Part shown: positions 33,939 to 43,701 of the stretch, piece after piece
Layout: every line of letters begins with the position of its first letter
Position numbering within the stretch: position 1 is the stretch's first letter
Source: Bdellovibrionales bacterium
GTDB taxonomy: Bacteria > Bdellovibrionota > Bacteriovoracia > Bacteriovoracales > Bacteriovoracaceae
Assembly (NCBI GenBank): GCA_018646675.1
Contig: JABGUH010000014.1
Location: 62,001 to 126,000, forward strand
DNA: 64,000 nt
Reading direction: 5' to 3'
Notes under the pieces: generated by a model
The model's input: only the letters and a program-made list of their open reading frames with translations
The model's database searches: none
Told to the model about the DNA's origin: nothing
Program-made: the position numbers and the translations under genes

Positions 33939-36900
33939 AGAAGTTAACTCAGTTTTTTGTTGATAATCATAAGTTGACCATAGTTTTAACTGCCGGTCTC
34001 TTGGTTTATGGTGTGATGGCCCTAAGGGTGATGAAAGCGGAGTCTTTTCCTAACGTTAGTCTGGGCCAAGCGACGGTAGTTACCTCTTACGAGGGGGCAA
34101 CAGCAGCAGATATTGAAACTAAAATAACCAAGCCGATCGAGGATGAAATTCGTAGTGTCGGTGGTCTAAAGGATGTCAAGTCGATCAGCCAGTCTGGACG
34201 TTCCACGATCGTCGTGCGAGTCGATATCGATGATCCACAGGTGAATGTTAAGGATGTGATGTCCGAGATCCAACGCGCAATGGACCGTGCTAAAAGGCTA
34301 CCGTCTGATTTAAGAGAGCAACCTGTCTTTACCGAGGTTAAGTCGGAGGAGATGCCGGTGATTGAGATCGCACTAACGGGAATAAATGATCTTCGACAGC
34401 GTGATCTAGTTGCAGATGAGCTAAAGGAGGAGCTGGAGGATAATCGTAGCGTTAAAAGTGTTCGCTTGAGTAGTTATTTTGAGCGGGCATTTCAGATTCG
34501 TCTGAATGAGAAGGAGATGCATAACTTCCATATTTCGGTGGATGAGGTCGTGCGGAAGATCTCTAGTCGTAATACTAATACTCCGGGCGGGGAGTTGAAG
34601 CAGAGTGTACAGCAGAGCTTAGTACGGGTTGAGGGAAAAATTAATGATGCCACCGAGTTGGAAAATATTGTCATACGATCTAATTTTAGTGGCCGAACAA
34701 TCTATCTAAAAGATATTGCGCAGATCGAGGATGGAAAAAAAGAGATCAAGACTCGTGCGCGCTTGAATGGAAAGGATGCAACAATCTTGGTAGTTACCAA
34801 GAAGGCTGGGGCGGATACCGTTGCGATGGTAGGGGCGATGGAAGGGACTATTGCCCGTTTTAAGCAAAATTACCCCAACGTTATGTTTCATACCTATCTA
34901 GACGAGGCACTAAAAGTTAAAAAAAGTGTTGGGGTGTTGGCCAACAATGCTCTGACAGGATTGATCTTAGTGATTGTCTTTCTATTCCTCTTTCTGCCCG
35001 GCAAGGTGGGATTTGTTGCCTCTATTTCACTACCATTGGCGGTAATTGGTACCATGGGCCTGATGGGATCACTGTCGGTCAATTTAAATAGGATAACGAT
35101 TCTTGCACTGGTAATTGCTTTGGGTATGTTGGTGGATAATGCGGTTGTCATTAGCGAAAACTTTACTCGCTTAAGAAAGCTAGGTCTTAAAGCTCAAGAG
35201 GCGGCAATTGAGTCGGTACGTCAGCTCTGGTTACCAGTTACTGCTACCGCCTTTACCACGATTGCGGCTTTTCTACCCATGTTAGTAACCAAGGGAGTTA
35301 TGGGCCAGTTTATTCGTTGGATTCCAATTATTGTAACTATGTCCTTGTTACTAAGTCTGTTTGAAAGCTTCTTTTTACTGCCAATGCGCCTGACGATGAT
35401 GGGTAATGGTAGTGCTGGCAAAGATGAGAACTTTAATAATTGGTTTGATAAATTCGAATTGAAATTTGAAAAATTTATGGCAGTGGTTATCAAGAGGCGC
35501 TATTTGGTAGGAGGACTGTTCAATATTATTATCTTTGGCTCTTTTGCTATGATGTTTCTAGCAAATAAGTTTATCCTATTTCCTCCAGATCAGACAGAGA
35601 TCTATGTAGCACGGGTTGAGGTTGAAGAGGGTACCAGAGTAGAAGAGACAGATCGCTTATGTGCCCTGTTGGCAGATCGGGTGGCAGATAGACTAGGAGA
35701 TTTGAAGGTGGATGTGGTTGCTCGCGCCGGAATTAGCCAGACGCGGCTGGGTGATCCCAAAAATCGTACCGGTAGTAATATTGGGATGCTGACCATCTAC
35801 GCCTCTGATTTCGCAAGATTCAACATGGCCCACACCGAGTACTTAAATCTTTTACGTAAAGTTGACACTAAAGAGTTTAAAAGTGTTGCCTTCGAGGCGT
35901 TAGTAAATGGCCCCCCAGTTGGTAATGATATCGAGGCAACTTTTCGCTCTAACAATAGGGATGAGTTAAATCGGGCAATAAGCTATGTTGAAGGGGAGAT
36001 CAAGAAAACAGATGGTATTCACAACTTAAGTTTAAATGCTGTTCGCGGCGCTAGTGAGGTTTTTGTTGATATCGACTATGTGAAAGCCGATCGCTTAGGG
36101 CTAGATATTAAAAATATTGGGTCAACGATTAAAACAGCCATCTCCGGCAGAAAAGTCGTTACAGTTATTTTAAATAATAAGGATGTTGATCTGGTCTTGC
36201 GTTACAATATAAATGATCGTCAAGATGTCGAAGATTTACAGAAGATAAAGGTGCTCGATAAGCGAGGGAATCTAGTTCCCCTGGGAAGCTTTGCCAACTT
36301 CCGCCAGACAGATGGATCTCTACAGATAAATCGATTTGATTTTAAACGCTCAATGACACTAACTGGCAATGTAGACGACACTAAAATCACCGCTAACCAG
36401 GCGAATCGCCAGTTAACCAAGATTTTCGAACATAATAAAAAGAGTTTTCCGGGAGTGACACTGGTATTTGGTGGTGTGGCCGAAAGCACCAGAGAGTCGA
36501 TGGAGAGCCTTTTTCAAGCCTTGGTGCTCTCACTAATTGGTATTTTTGCCTTGCTGGTCTTTCTTTTTAAGAGTTATCTGCGCCCCTTTATCATTATGAC
36601 TACTATTCCTCTTGGTTTGTTTGGATTTTCGGTTGCTTTTTACTTTCACCAGCGTCCAATTAGCTTTCTCTCGTTAATTGGAATTATTGGATTGGGAGGA
36701 ATTATTGTCAACTCCGGCATTGTCTTGATTAGCTTTATCGATCAGATGCGAGCGGAGGGTAAATTTTCACTAGATGAAATTTTGGTCAAGGCATCAGGTA
36801 TGAGGTTACGGGCGGTGCTGGTTACATCACTTACCACCATTAGCGGATTGTTGCCAACTGCTTATGGCCTGGGAGGATCTGACGCTGTTTTGATCCCAAT

Positions 36901-37042
36901 GACTTTGGCGATGGCCTGGGGGCTTACCAGTGGAACGATTTTAACTCTCATTTGGGCCCCTTGCGCCTATGCCATTATCGAAGATATAAATTCATTAGTC
37001 GCTAGACTGCTTAACCGCAAATCTGATGTGGTGGAGTCCTAA
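33935..37042 (+). CDS. RND-family efflux transporter (AcrB/MexB-like)
   Basis: 1035 residues, the normal RND length. TM1 near residues 12-28, then large periplasmic domains (SFPNVSLGQATVVTSYEGAT; DIETKITKPIEDEIRSVGGL), TM2-6 with ITILALVIALGMLVDNAVV (the Asp pair region of the proton relay is LGMLVDNAVV), a second periplasmic half and TM8-12 with GLGGIIVNSGIVLI. It pumps substrates from the periplasm or membrane using the proton gradient. The ATG at 33935 follows AGGA; a GTG further upstream lies inside the tolC-like gene. No adaptor (membrane-fusion) gene accompanies it. Substrate unknown. Confidence 0.93.
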   Translation: MKKLTQFFVDNHKLTIVLTAGLLVYGVMALRVMKAESFPNVSLGQATVVTSYEGATAADIETKITKPIEDEIRSVGGLKDVKSISQSGRSTIVVRVDIDDPQVNVKDVMSEIQRAMDRAKRLPSDLREQPVFTEVKSEEMPVIEIALTGINDLRQRDLVADELKEELEDNRSVKSVRLSSYFERAFQIRLNEKEMHNFHISVDEVVRKISSRNTNTPGGELKQSVQQSLVRVEGKINDATELENIVIRSNFSGRTIYLKDIAQIEDGKKEIKTRARLNGKDATILVVTKKAGADTVAMVGAMEGTIARFKQNYPNVMFHTYLDEALKVKKSVGVLANNALTGLILVIVFLFLFLPGKVGFVASISLPLAVIGTMGLMGSLSVNLNRITILALVIALGMLVDNAVVISENFTRLRKLGLKAQEAAIESVRQLWLPVTATAFTTIAAFLPMLVTKGVMGQFIRWIPIIVTMSLLLSLFESFFLLPMRLTMMGNGSAGKDENFNNWFDKFELKFEKFMAVVIKRRYLVGGLFNIIIFGSFAMMFLANKFILFPPDQTEIYVARVEVEEGTRVEETDRLCALLADRVADRLGDLKVDVVARAGISQTRLGDPKNRTGSNIGMLTIYASDFARFNMAHTEYLNLLRKVDTKEFKSVAFEALVNGPPVGNDIEATFRSNNRDELNRAISYVEGEIKKTDGIHNLSLNAVRGASEVFVDIDYVKADRLGLDIKNIGSTIKTAISGRKVVTVILNNKDVDLVLRYNINDRQDVEDLQKIKVLDKRGNLVPLGSFANFRQTDGSLQINRFDFKRSMTLTGNVDDTKITANQANRQLTKIFEHNKKSFPGVTLVFGGVAESTRESMESLFQALVLSLIGIFALLVFLFKSYLRPFIIMTTIPLGLFGFSVAFYFHQRPISFLSLIGIIGLGGIIVNSGIVLISFIDQMRAEGKFSLDEILVKASGMRLRAVLVTSLTTISGLLPTAYGLGGSDAVLIPMTLAMAWGLTSGTILTLIWAPCAYAIIEDINSLVARLLNRKSDVVES

Positions 37043-37043
37043 A

Positions 37044-37688
37044 GTGAACAGTAAAGAGATCAACACTAAAGAGCAGATTATAAGGGTGGCGACCGAACTA
37101 TTTGCTAGCAATGGATTTGAAGGCACCAGCGTCAGAGATATTGCTACTAGTGCAAAAGTCAACCTCGCGGCAGTTAATTATCATTTTAAGAATAAGGAGA
37201 ACCTCTATTTCGAGGTTTTCAATCATTGTTATCAGAGAATGGAGGAGGATATCCTAAATATTGGGAAGGATAAGGCACTTAATACCCAAGAGTTTAGTTG
37301 GAAAGTTTTAGAGTACTTTGTTGATAATGGTAGCTCCCTTTTAAATACATTTAGAATTATATTCTCTGAAAAATTATCCTCACATCAGAAGCTGCCTTGT
37401 ATCAGCAATAAAGATGAGATGAAGATGGGTCCTCCTGGTAAGGAGATGATTCTAGAGAAAATCACTGAGGACGTAGGAGATGGTGTGCCAATTAGCGGCA
37501 GGCATTGGGCGATGCGAGTTATCTTTGCTAACGTCTTTCACTTCTCTCTAATGAGTAACATTCCATTTGTAAAAAACCGCGCCGAAGAGATTCCATTTTT
37601 TCTGCCCAATGAGCGCAAGCGCAGTATCTACTTTTTAGTGGATGCTGTATTAAGTCATCTAAAGCAGAATATCTCTAATTGGGAGTAG
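37044..37688 (+). CDS. TetR-family repressor of the efflux operon
   Basis: 214 residues. Residues about 7-55 are a TetR helix-turn-helix (EQIIRVATELFASNGFEGTS, then VRDIATSAKVNLAAVNYHFK), followed by a helical ligand domain. The GTG at 37044 is chosen since GGAG lies 7 bp before it. Co-transcribed behind the RND gene (1 bp apart), it probably binds the palindrome at 32409-32442 and represses its own operon until a ligand binds. Confidence 0.88.
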   Translation: MNSKEINTKEQIIRVATELFASNGFEGTSVRDIATSAKVNLAAVNYHFKNKENLYFEVFNHCYQRMEEDILNIGKDKALNTQEFSWKVLEYFVDNGSSLLNTFRIIFSEKLSSHQKLPCISNKDEMKMGPPGKEMILEKITEDVGDGVPISGRHWAMRVIFANVFHFSLMSNIPFVKNRAEEIPFFLPNERKRSIYFLVDAVLSHLKQNISNWE

Positions 37689-37721
37689 TTACCCTCCACT
37701 TTTTTAAAATAAATATGTGAC

Positions 37722-37734
37722 TTGATCGGATCAA
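37722..37734. promoter_or_regulatory. FNR-like palindrome TTGAT-CGG-ATCAA
   Basis: A perfect 5-bp inverted repeat with the FNR/CRP half-sites TTGAT and ATCAA, but with a 3-base spacer where FNR uses four. It lies upstream of the cytochrome promoter, where an activator of anaerobic genes could bind. Confidence 0.3.
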
Positions 37735-37740
37735 CTATGT

Positions 37741-37775
37741 AACAATCTTAACAGTTAAGATTGTTTAACTATTAT
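37741..37775 (+). promoter_or_regulatory. Cytochrome operon promoter with embedded 11-bp palindrome
   Basis: AACAATCTTAA-CAG-TTAAGATTGTT (37741-37765) is a perfect inverted repeat. A candidate promoter overlaps it: TTAACA (37748-37753), 16 bp, TATTAT (37770-37775). It may be a repressor site, or the hairpin could terminate the efflux operon, since three T follow. Confidence 0.4.
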
Positions 37776-37809
37776 CTAATACTCTTTAGTGGAATAAGGG
37801 GAGTTCAAA

Positions 37810-39126
37810 ATGAGAACAGTTGTGATGGGATCTTTATTAGTTGTCTTGTGCTTGAGTTTTGTTATTAATGCCTTCGCGGTTACCGGATCTTTACAGAAGG
37901 GGGCGACGTTTGTTGGCGCTAAATCATGTAAGGAGTGTCATACAGAGCGGTTTCACTCTTGGGGATCTACTAAGCACCCGTATAAGTTGCAACCAGTAAA
38001 TCCCAATTTTGTAATTGGTGATTTCATCAAAAATAATACTTATGAGGTTAAGGGAAAAGTTTCGACTATGACTAAAAGGGGGGATGATTATTATATCAAG
38101 ACCTCTGGTCAGGATGGAACATTAAAAGAGCATAAGGTTAAGTATGTGATCGGCTCTTTTTGGAAGCAACGATATATCACAGTATTTCCCGACGGTGGGC
38201 TTCATATTCTCCCTGTCCAGTGGAATGTCCAGGGACAGAAGTGGGGAGACTATCACGGACTTAAAAAACATAAGCCCGGCAATGGAAAATATTGGAGTGA
38301 CCCAGGAAGAACCTACCAGAAAAAATGTCTAGGATGTCACACCACGGGATCAAGTTACACCTATGATACGGCGACGAAGCAGTATTCAGACACCAAGTGG
38401 GTGGATTTTGGTGTTAGCTGTGAAGCTTGTCACGGTCCTGGCAGTAAACACGTTAAATCGTCAGAGCAGGACAAAAAAGAGAGTATTTTTAATCCTGGTG
38501 TTCACCCAGACTCTAGACGAGCAGCCATGACTTGTGGAATGTGCCATAACCGTGGGAAGTCAACAGATGGTATTCATTCCTACCCAACACAAGGGATTAA
38601 AAAAGTTGGAACAAAGATCACCCCTATTCCATTCTTGGCGGGCCAGGATCTTCGGATGCAATATCATGAAAAACCAGGCCTACATGGTGATGGCAGTGCT
38701 AAAAAACATCATCAGCAATATAATGATTGGAAAACCACAGGTCACGGACGGGCCGGCGTTATGTGTTGGGATTGTCATACGGTACACTCTAAGGGGTCAG
38801 CAAATCAATTTCAGTTGAAGCTACCTGGGTCGAGTCTCTGTATCTCTTGTCATACCAACGTCCAACCAAAAGGTGTTCATGGTATTCACACCGCTAATGA
38901 TTGCGTTGGCTGTCACTTCCCAAGAACAGCTAAAAATTCCCAGCCTTTTGATAATTCGGCCCATACTGCAAGAGTCGTCTATCCAGAGGTAACGGTAAAA
39001 GCGGGTGGCGATCTTAAAAAGGCACCAAACTCATGTAATATTTGCCACTACCATAAGGATCATTCACCAAGTAAGCTTCAGCGTGAGCTGGACAAGCACC
39101 TTAAGAAGGTTGACTTAGATCATTAA
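37810..39126 (+). CDS. Octaheme c-type cytochrome
   Basis: 438 residues. A signal peptide (to about residue 24) and eight CXXCH heme-binding motifs: CKECH, CLGCH, CEACH, CGMCH, CWDCH, CISCH, CVGCH and CNICH. Covalent hemes imply a periplasmic or surface electron-transfer protein. The layout recalls cytochrome c-554 and related multiheme proteins, but whether it is a reductase or only a carrier cannot be told. The start ATG follows GGGGAG. The next gene, 59 bp on, encodes its likely membrane partner, which would feed it electrons from the quinone pool. Confidence 0.9.
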   Translation: MRTVVMGSLLVVLCLSFVINAFAVTGSLQKGATFVGAKSCKECHTERFHSWGSTKHPYKLQPVNPNFVIGDFIKNNTYEVKGKVSTMTKRGDDYYIKTSGQDGTLKEHKVKYVIGSFWKQRYITVFPDGGLHILPVQWNVQGQKWGDYHGLKKHKPGNGKYWSDPGRTYQKKCLGCHTTGSSYTYDTATKQYSDTKWVDFGVSCEACHGPGSKHVKSSEQDKKESIFNPGVHPDSRRAAMTCGMCHNRGKSTDGIHSYPTQGIKKVGTKITPIPFLAGQDLRMQYHEKPGLHGDGSAKKHHQQYNDWKTTGHGRAGVMCWDCHTVHSKGSANQFQLKLPGSSLCISCHTNVQPKGVHGIHTANDCVGCHFPRTAKNSQPFDNSAHTARVVYPEVTVKAGGDLKKAPNSCNICHYHKDHSPSKLQRELDKHLKKVDLDH

Positions 39127-39185
39127 TCAATTTTAAGGGGGGGGGATTAATAGGTCTCCCTCCTTGTTTTGATAAAGGATATTTT

Positions 39186-40472
39186 ATGTTGGCGAGAATA
39201 AAGGTGCTCTCATTTCTAATCGTGATTTTTCCGTTGGTAGCACTAGGATCAAATATACCTCACGTTGCGATACCCGGTGGTCTGCAGGGTAAAACCTGTT
39301 ATGAGTGTCATCTGGATCACGAGGGGGATATCCAGAATCACTTCAAGTACAGTATTCAGAAGGCATTCTCCTCCTATCAACAATCCCAACATGGAAGATT
39401 GCGTCGGTTAGGTGATGGTCGTGCTCCTTACTGTAACGACTGCCACGAATCAGTTTCTTGGGGCAAAATACTTCCGATGAGTGATAAGAGGTCGATGATT
39501 CATCCAAAAAACATCGGTGCAACCTGCGCGAAATGTCATGGGAAGACAGTTTTAAACTCGAGGATTGCAGAAGGATCGATGCATATTCCCTTTAGAGATA
39601 GGGCCATATTTACCTCCGGAAGAGAAAACATTGGTTTTCTACCAGGAAAAACGAGCAAAGATAGTTTTTATGTGATGGGAGGAGTTGATGTGCTAATGCT
39701 GGTGTACTGGTCATTCAGCATTTTGGCATTTTCTGTTTTAGCGGTCATGTTTATCTATGTGCTGCTAGATTTTTTCAAGCGCTGGCAAACTCGTCATCAT
39801 CATCGCCAACTACTTCGGGATTCTCCTAAAAGCGTTAAGCGTTTTGGTATGGGATTTATTTTACAACACGCAATTCTCTTCACCTCAGTCATCGTTGCTG
39901 TTGTGACCGGAATTCCCGTAAAGTTTCCTGATAATGCTGTTTCTCAGGTGATTGTAGACCTCGTTGGAGTTGGGGAGCTGCGCCATCTGCTGCATGTTGG
40001 GGCTGGATTTGCAATGGTTGCTCTCGGAGTGGGGCACTTTATCTATCATCTCCTCTTTGTTAAAACTCCATTTTGGAGAGCAGAGATGTTTCCTCGATTG
40101 GAAGATTTTAGAAATTTTATTCACCATAATCTCTACAATCTAGGACTAAAAAAGGATATGCCCAAAATGGGTCGCTACACTTGGTATGAAAAACTCGATT
40201 ACTTTGGTGCAACCTGGGGAATTGGGGTAATGGGAGTGACCGGTATTGCCATGTTCTACATGGAGGAGCTGGTTCATTTTCTACCACTATCAATTATTCA
40301 AATGTTTTGGGTTGCACATGGCGAAGAGGCGATGTTGGCGACCCTCTTCTTGTTAGTTGTCCATATGTATCATGCTCATCTAAATCCGTGGAAATTTCCT
40401 GGATCAAAAACATGGATTGATGGCAAGGTGACCAAGCATGAGAAAGACACTGAGCACACCCTAGAGGAGTAA
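39186..40472 (+). CDS. Cytochrome b with N-terminal triheme cytochrome c domain
   Basis: 428 residues. After a signal peptide, three CXXCH motifs (CYECH, CNDCH, CAKCH; residues about 38-120) form a periplasmic heme domain. A membrane part follows with about five helices and histidine pairs (HLLHVGAGFAMVALGVGHF; MLATLFLLVVHMYHAH) that fit a di-heme cytochrome b of the formate-dehydrogenase-gamma/b561 type. It probably oxidises quinol in the inner membrane and passes electrons to the octaheme cytochrome encoded just before it. AAGGA precedes the ATG. Confidence 0.87.
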   Translation: MLARIKVLSFLIVIFPLVALGSNIPHVAIPGGLQGKTCYECHLDHEGDIQNHFKYSIQKAFSSYQQSQHGRLRRLGDGRAPYCNDCHESVSWGKILPMSDKRSMIHPKNIGATCAKCHGKTVLNSRIAEGSMHIPFRDRAIFTSGRENIGFLPGKTSKDSFYVMGGVDVLMLVYWSFSILAFSVLAVMFIYVLLDFFKRWQTRHHHRQLLRDSPKSVKRFGMGFILQHAILFTSVIVAVVTGIPVKFPDNAVSQVIVDLVGVGELRHLLHVGAGFAMVALGVGHFIYHLLFVKTPFWRAEMFPRLEDFRNFIHHNLYNLGLKKDMPKMGRYTWYEKLDYFGATWGIGVMGVTGIAMFYMEELVHFLPLSIIQMFWVAHGEEAMLATLFLLVVHMYHAHLNPWKFPGSKTWIDGKVTKHEKDTEHTLEE

Positions 40473-40537
40473 AAGGAACCCATCCTTTACTCGCTGATGG
40501 AGCTATGCTGAATATTGATGTAACTCTCTAGGAACTA

Positions 40538-43500
40538 TTATGAGCCTGGAACTCTAATCGTAGCAGCAATCGCCTCTTTTAGCTGTTGTTGGATGGAGGG
40601 TGGTAGGGCGCCTGAATCAGCGATACTCGTTGTAATCTCTCCCTCATTTTCCAAATAGCGATTGACCAGATCAACTATCGGTTGGCCACTATATTTGCTG
40701 TTAAACTCCTGTTGTAACTCTTTAGTACGTTTCTCATCTGGTTCGGACAGTAAAAAGCGTAAATCTTCAACCAGGGGTTGATCAGCGGCCATCCGACTTG
40801 CTCCCTCAATTAACTGCTCGCGGGCTGCATCTCTTAATCCCTCCTGCCGTAAATCTTTACGAATCAGATTGAAGGTCTCCGCTCCCTTTAGTTGATGTCG
40901 TAATCGTAGCATGTGGCGACGATAGAACTTAAGTTTGGTTGCAACTTCTGGGTCTTTATCTAAACGATAGACTGGATTTTGCACAGAACGTACTACGTGA
41001 GGAAGAATAAATTTACGGGCCAGCTTGGGGTAGCAGCTCTTTTCAAAGGTGAACATTCGCGGCTCTTGAGCACAGCTGACCTCTTCAAAAGTACCTCCAC
41101 GAAAGTGAATCGAACGAATGGCTCGATCTAACATATTCTGCGCTTCAGCAATTTTAATCGCCATATCACTTTCGGATTGATATTGATCTACAATCCCCTT
41201 ACCAGTAGTAACTAAACCGCCTGTTACTGTCGCCAGTCCAGAGTATTTTACCAGTGATTTAGCAGCACTGCTTTGTCCTAACTCTACCGTAGCGCTTTTG
41301 CCTAATGAAAACTTTGAACTATCACGCAGTTTTACCCTGCCCTTGGTTGAGCGAAAGGAGTCACGAATCTCTCCGCGCAGCTCTAAAATCTGAAGGTGGT
41401 GAATAGCATCCTCTCTTGGCACAAGATTTTTCTTCGCTAAGGCACTATCAATAGAGGTAAGCAGGGTTTGCTGTTCAGTCGTCCGTTTTGATTTTGGTAT
41501 ATGGCCCAATCGTTCACGCACAAAAGTTAATTTGCGATGATACCTAGCTTGGTCAGCCATTACCTCAAACATCTCAGAGGCACGTCGACCCTCGTTGATT
41601 CGGTTAGCAGCAAAAATCTCCTTATCGTTTCGTTTTAGGGTGCGAAGGTAGCTACGCAGCTGATTGAAGCTGGGAAACGGGACAACCTCTTTCTTTGTCA
41701 CTCCATTTTCAATCACTGTTAGTTCGATCTTGACCGGTCTGCCCTTGTTTATACGTTGTTGTGCCTGAAACTCCTTACGACTCCATTGAGCGTACGGGGT
41801 GAGTTCATTTAGCTGGGCACGAGCGGTAAAACCTTCGTCAATCTTATCATTAAGGCGTCGCTGATAATTAGAGTACTCATCGACCCAATGGTTAGCATCG
41901 TCTATAGCTTGCCCAAACTCATCACTCCCACTCTTGCTGGCATCACTTAAAACATCTATCGCTCCAAACGTATCATCACCTGATGCTCCGTAACGGTAAT
42001 ATGCAGGGATACGATCATTGCTATTATAGAACATCAGCTGCTCTCGTATTACTGCCATCTGGCGATTTTCCGGATTCGCCTCTGCCAAACGTTTTTGAGA
42101 GCTTTGATGTCGGCTCCATACACCTTTTCGATACTCTTTAATTTTACCTGCACTGACTAACTCTTTATTCTGTTGATGAACAAGATCAAGTCGCCCATCA
42201 ACAGTGGCATGACGTGCCCGGGCCACAGCTTTTCCTGCCTTAATTACTGCGCCGACATCAAGAATAACTGTTCCCTCTAATACCAGATCAACCAGTTTAT
42301 CACTATACTGTCCCTGTTGATCCAGGACCGATGAGTATTGGGCCCATCCTAAAGAGTGCATCGTTTCAGTGGTGGCAAGTTCACCTTTGGCATCTAGATA
42401 GTTTACGGTACCTTCGTGGGCCAACAGCGCGCCTCCGCCTAGAATCAATCCATATCCCACCAGATTACCAATAAAGGGAACAAATTGCGCCGCTGTTCCT
42501 GATGCTACTAATGCTAAACCACTACCAGTCTGCCAGGTAAAAGCATCTAGATCTCGCAGCGGCTCTTTGGCCAGTAGGTAACAATAACCTGATAGATCTT
42601 CGATCAGCTCCTTTTGGTTACCCTCTCCCTTTGCACTACTCATCCCATAGCGATATGAGTCAGTCATCACCTCTTTTACCAGTGGAGCAAAATGATGAAT
42701 ATGCTTGCCATCACTTTCACAAAGGTGGAGTGCCCCTTTAGAACTCTTCTCCAGTTGCTGTTCAATCTTCTCTTTTACCAACGCTCTAGTCTCTGGGCCA
42801 TCAACGACACGATCAAAATGTTGGTTAATTTCCTTGCTATGTTGTACTAAATCTTCTCGGGAGAATCCCTCTTTTAGTTTGTTATCAATACCGTTAATTA
42901 GTTGATGTCCCAAAGGTGACAGCGTTGGGGTGTAGTCAAACCAATTTGTGATAGAGAAGTTATTCTTCTGGGTGAACAGTAGTGGATTATTTCTAATCAT
43001 GGAGTAGAGCTCTTTCTTGGCACTATCATCCCCTTTGGCTACTCGTTGCTCTAAGTTGTGAGCAATTAGTGTCTTGAGCATATGAGTTTGCAGAAATTTT
43101 CTCTCTCGCTTAGAATTACTCTTTTGCTTGGCCTGGTCATTGATTGTCCTTTGGTCATCATCAATCAGATTGGCCAAAGTGGGGTTGCCCCAACTATCTT
43201 GCATACACTCTTTTAGTTGTTGGCGAGCTTTAACATTATCAGTAGCACCAAAAAGCCCAAGATAGGGACTGCGTTCAGCAAGTGAATTTTTAATCGCCTT
43301 GGCAACCATTCGATTGCGAAAAGATTTTACATTAAAGTGTTGTTGTTGCTTCTCAATCTCCAAATAGTGGCGCAGCAGATCTCCTACTTCTAAAAAGACC
43401 GCTCTTCCCCCCAGACAATCCTGATATACCTGGGCACCATCTTCTTGACGTAGATAATCTTTAATCTCTCTTGCTCCTAGTGCCGGAAAATATCGACAGT

Positions 43501-43624
43501 AGCTCGGTAGTGGTTCATCCTCAGCAAGTGCACTATTAAATAGTAGCAGCAGCGTTAAAAATAGTAGTTGATATTTCACATCGATCTTTTCGGAATATCT
43601 AAGTAAATCTTTATCTTTAAACAT
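40538..43624 (-). CDS. Very large exported protein of unknown family
   Basis: 1028 residues. A signal peptide is clear if translation starts at the GTG at 43579 (VKYQLLFLTLLLLFNSALA); the longest frame adds 15 residues from an ATG at 43624, and neither start has a good ribosome site. The chain is mostly helical and rich in Gln, Arg and Lys. Near residues 365-405 a Gly/Ala-rich hydrophobic stretch (VASGTAAQFVPFIGNLVGYG then LILGGGALLAHEG) could insert in a membrane, as in glycine-zipper pore formers. It is a single gene; function unknown. It is the last clear chromosomal gene before the island. Confidence 0.7.
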   Translation of the reverse strand: MFKDKDLLRYSEKIDVKYQLLFLTLLLLFNSALAEDEPLPSYCRYFPALGAREIKDYLRQEDGAQVYQDCLGGRAVFLEVGDLLRHYLEIEKQQQHFNVKSFRNRMVAKAIKNSLAERSPYLGLFGATDNVKARQQLKECMQDSWGNPTLANLIDDDQRTINDQAKQKSNSKRERKFLQTHMLKTLIAHNLEQRVAKGDDSAKKELYSMIRNNPLLFTQKNNFSITNWFDYTPTLSPLGHQLINGIDNKLKEGFSREDLVQHSKEINQHFDRVVDGPETRALVKEKIEQQLEKSSKGALHLCESDGKHIHHFAPLVKEVMTDSYRYGMSSAKGEGNQKELIEDLSGYCYLLAKEPLRDLDAFTWQTGSGLALVASGTAAQFVPFIGNLVGYGLILGGGALLAHEGTVNYLDAKGELATTETMHSLGWAQYSSVLDQQGQYSDKLVDLVLEGTVILDVGAVIKAGKAVARARHATVDGRLDLVHQQNKELVSAGKIKEYRKGVWSRHQSSQKRLAEANPENRQMAVIREQLMFYNSNDRIPAYYRYGASGDDTFGAIDVLSDASKSGSDEFGQAIDDANHWVDEYSNYQRRLNDKIDEGFTARAQLNELTPYAQWSRKEFQAQQRINKGRPVKIELTVIENGVTKKEVVPFPSFNQLRSYLRTLKRNDKEIFAANRINEGRRASEMFEVMADQARYHRKLTFVRERLGHIPKSKRTTEQQTLLTSIDSALAKKNLVPREDAIHHLQILELRGEIRDSFRSTKGRVKLRDSSKFSLGKSATVELGQSSAAKSLVKYSGLATVTGGLVTTGKGIVDQYQSESDMAIKIAEAQNMLDRAIRSIHFRGGTFEEVSCAQEPRMFTFEKSCYPKLARKFILPHVVRSVQNPVYRLDKDPEVATKLKFYRRHMLRLRHQLKGAETFNLIRKDLRQEGLRDAAREQLIEGASRMAADQPLVEDLRFLLSEPDEKRTKELQQEFNSKYSGQPIVDLVNRYLENEGEITTSIADSGALPPSIQQQLKEAIAATIRVPGS

Positions 43625-43701
43625 GGTCTAATCTAGAGATAATACTGTATTTTTACCTCTAATCAGGGATAATGTGCCAATCTTCAATACATAAGTGATA
43701 C

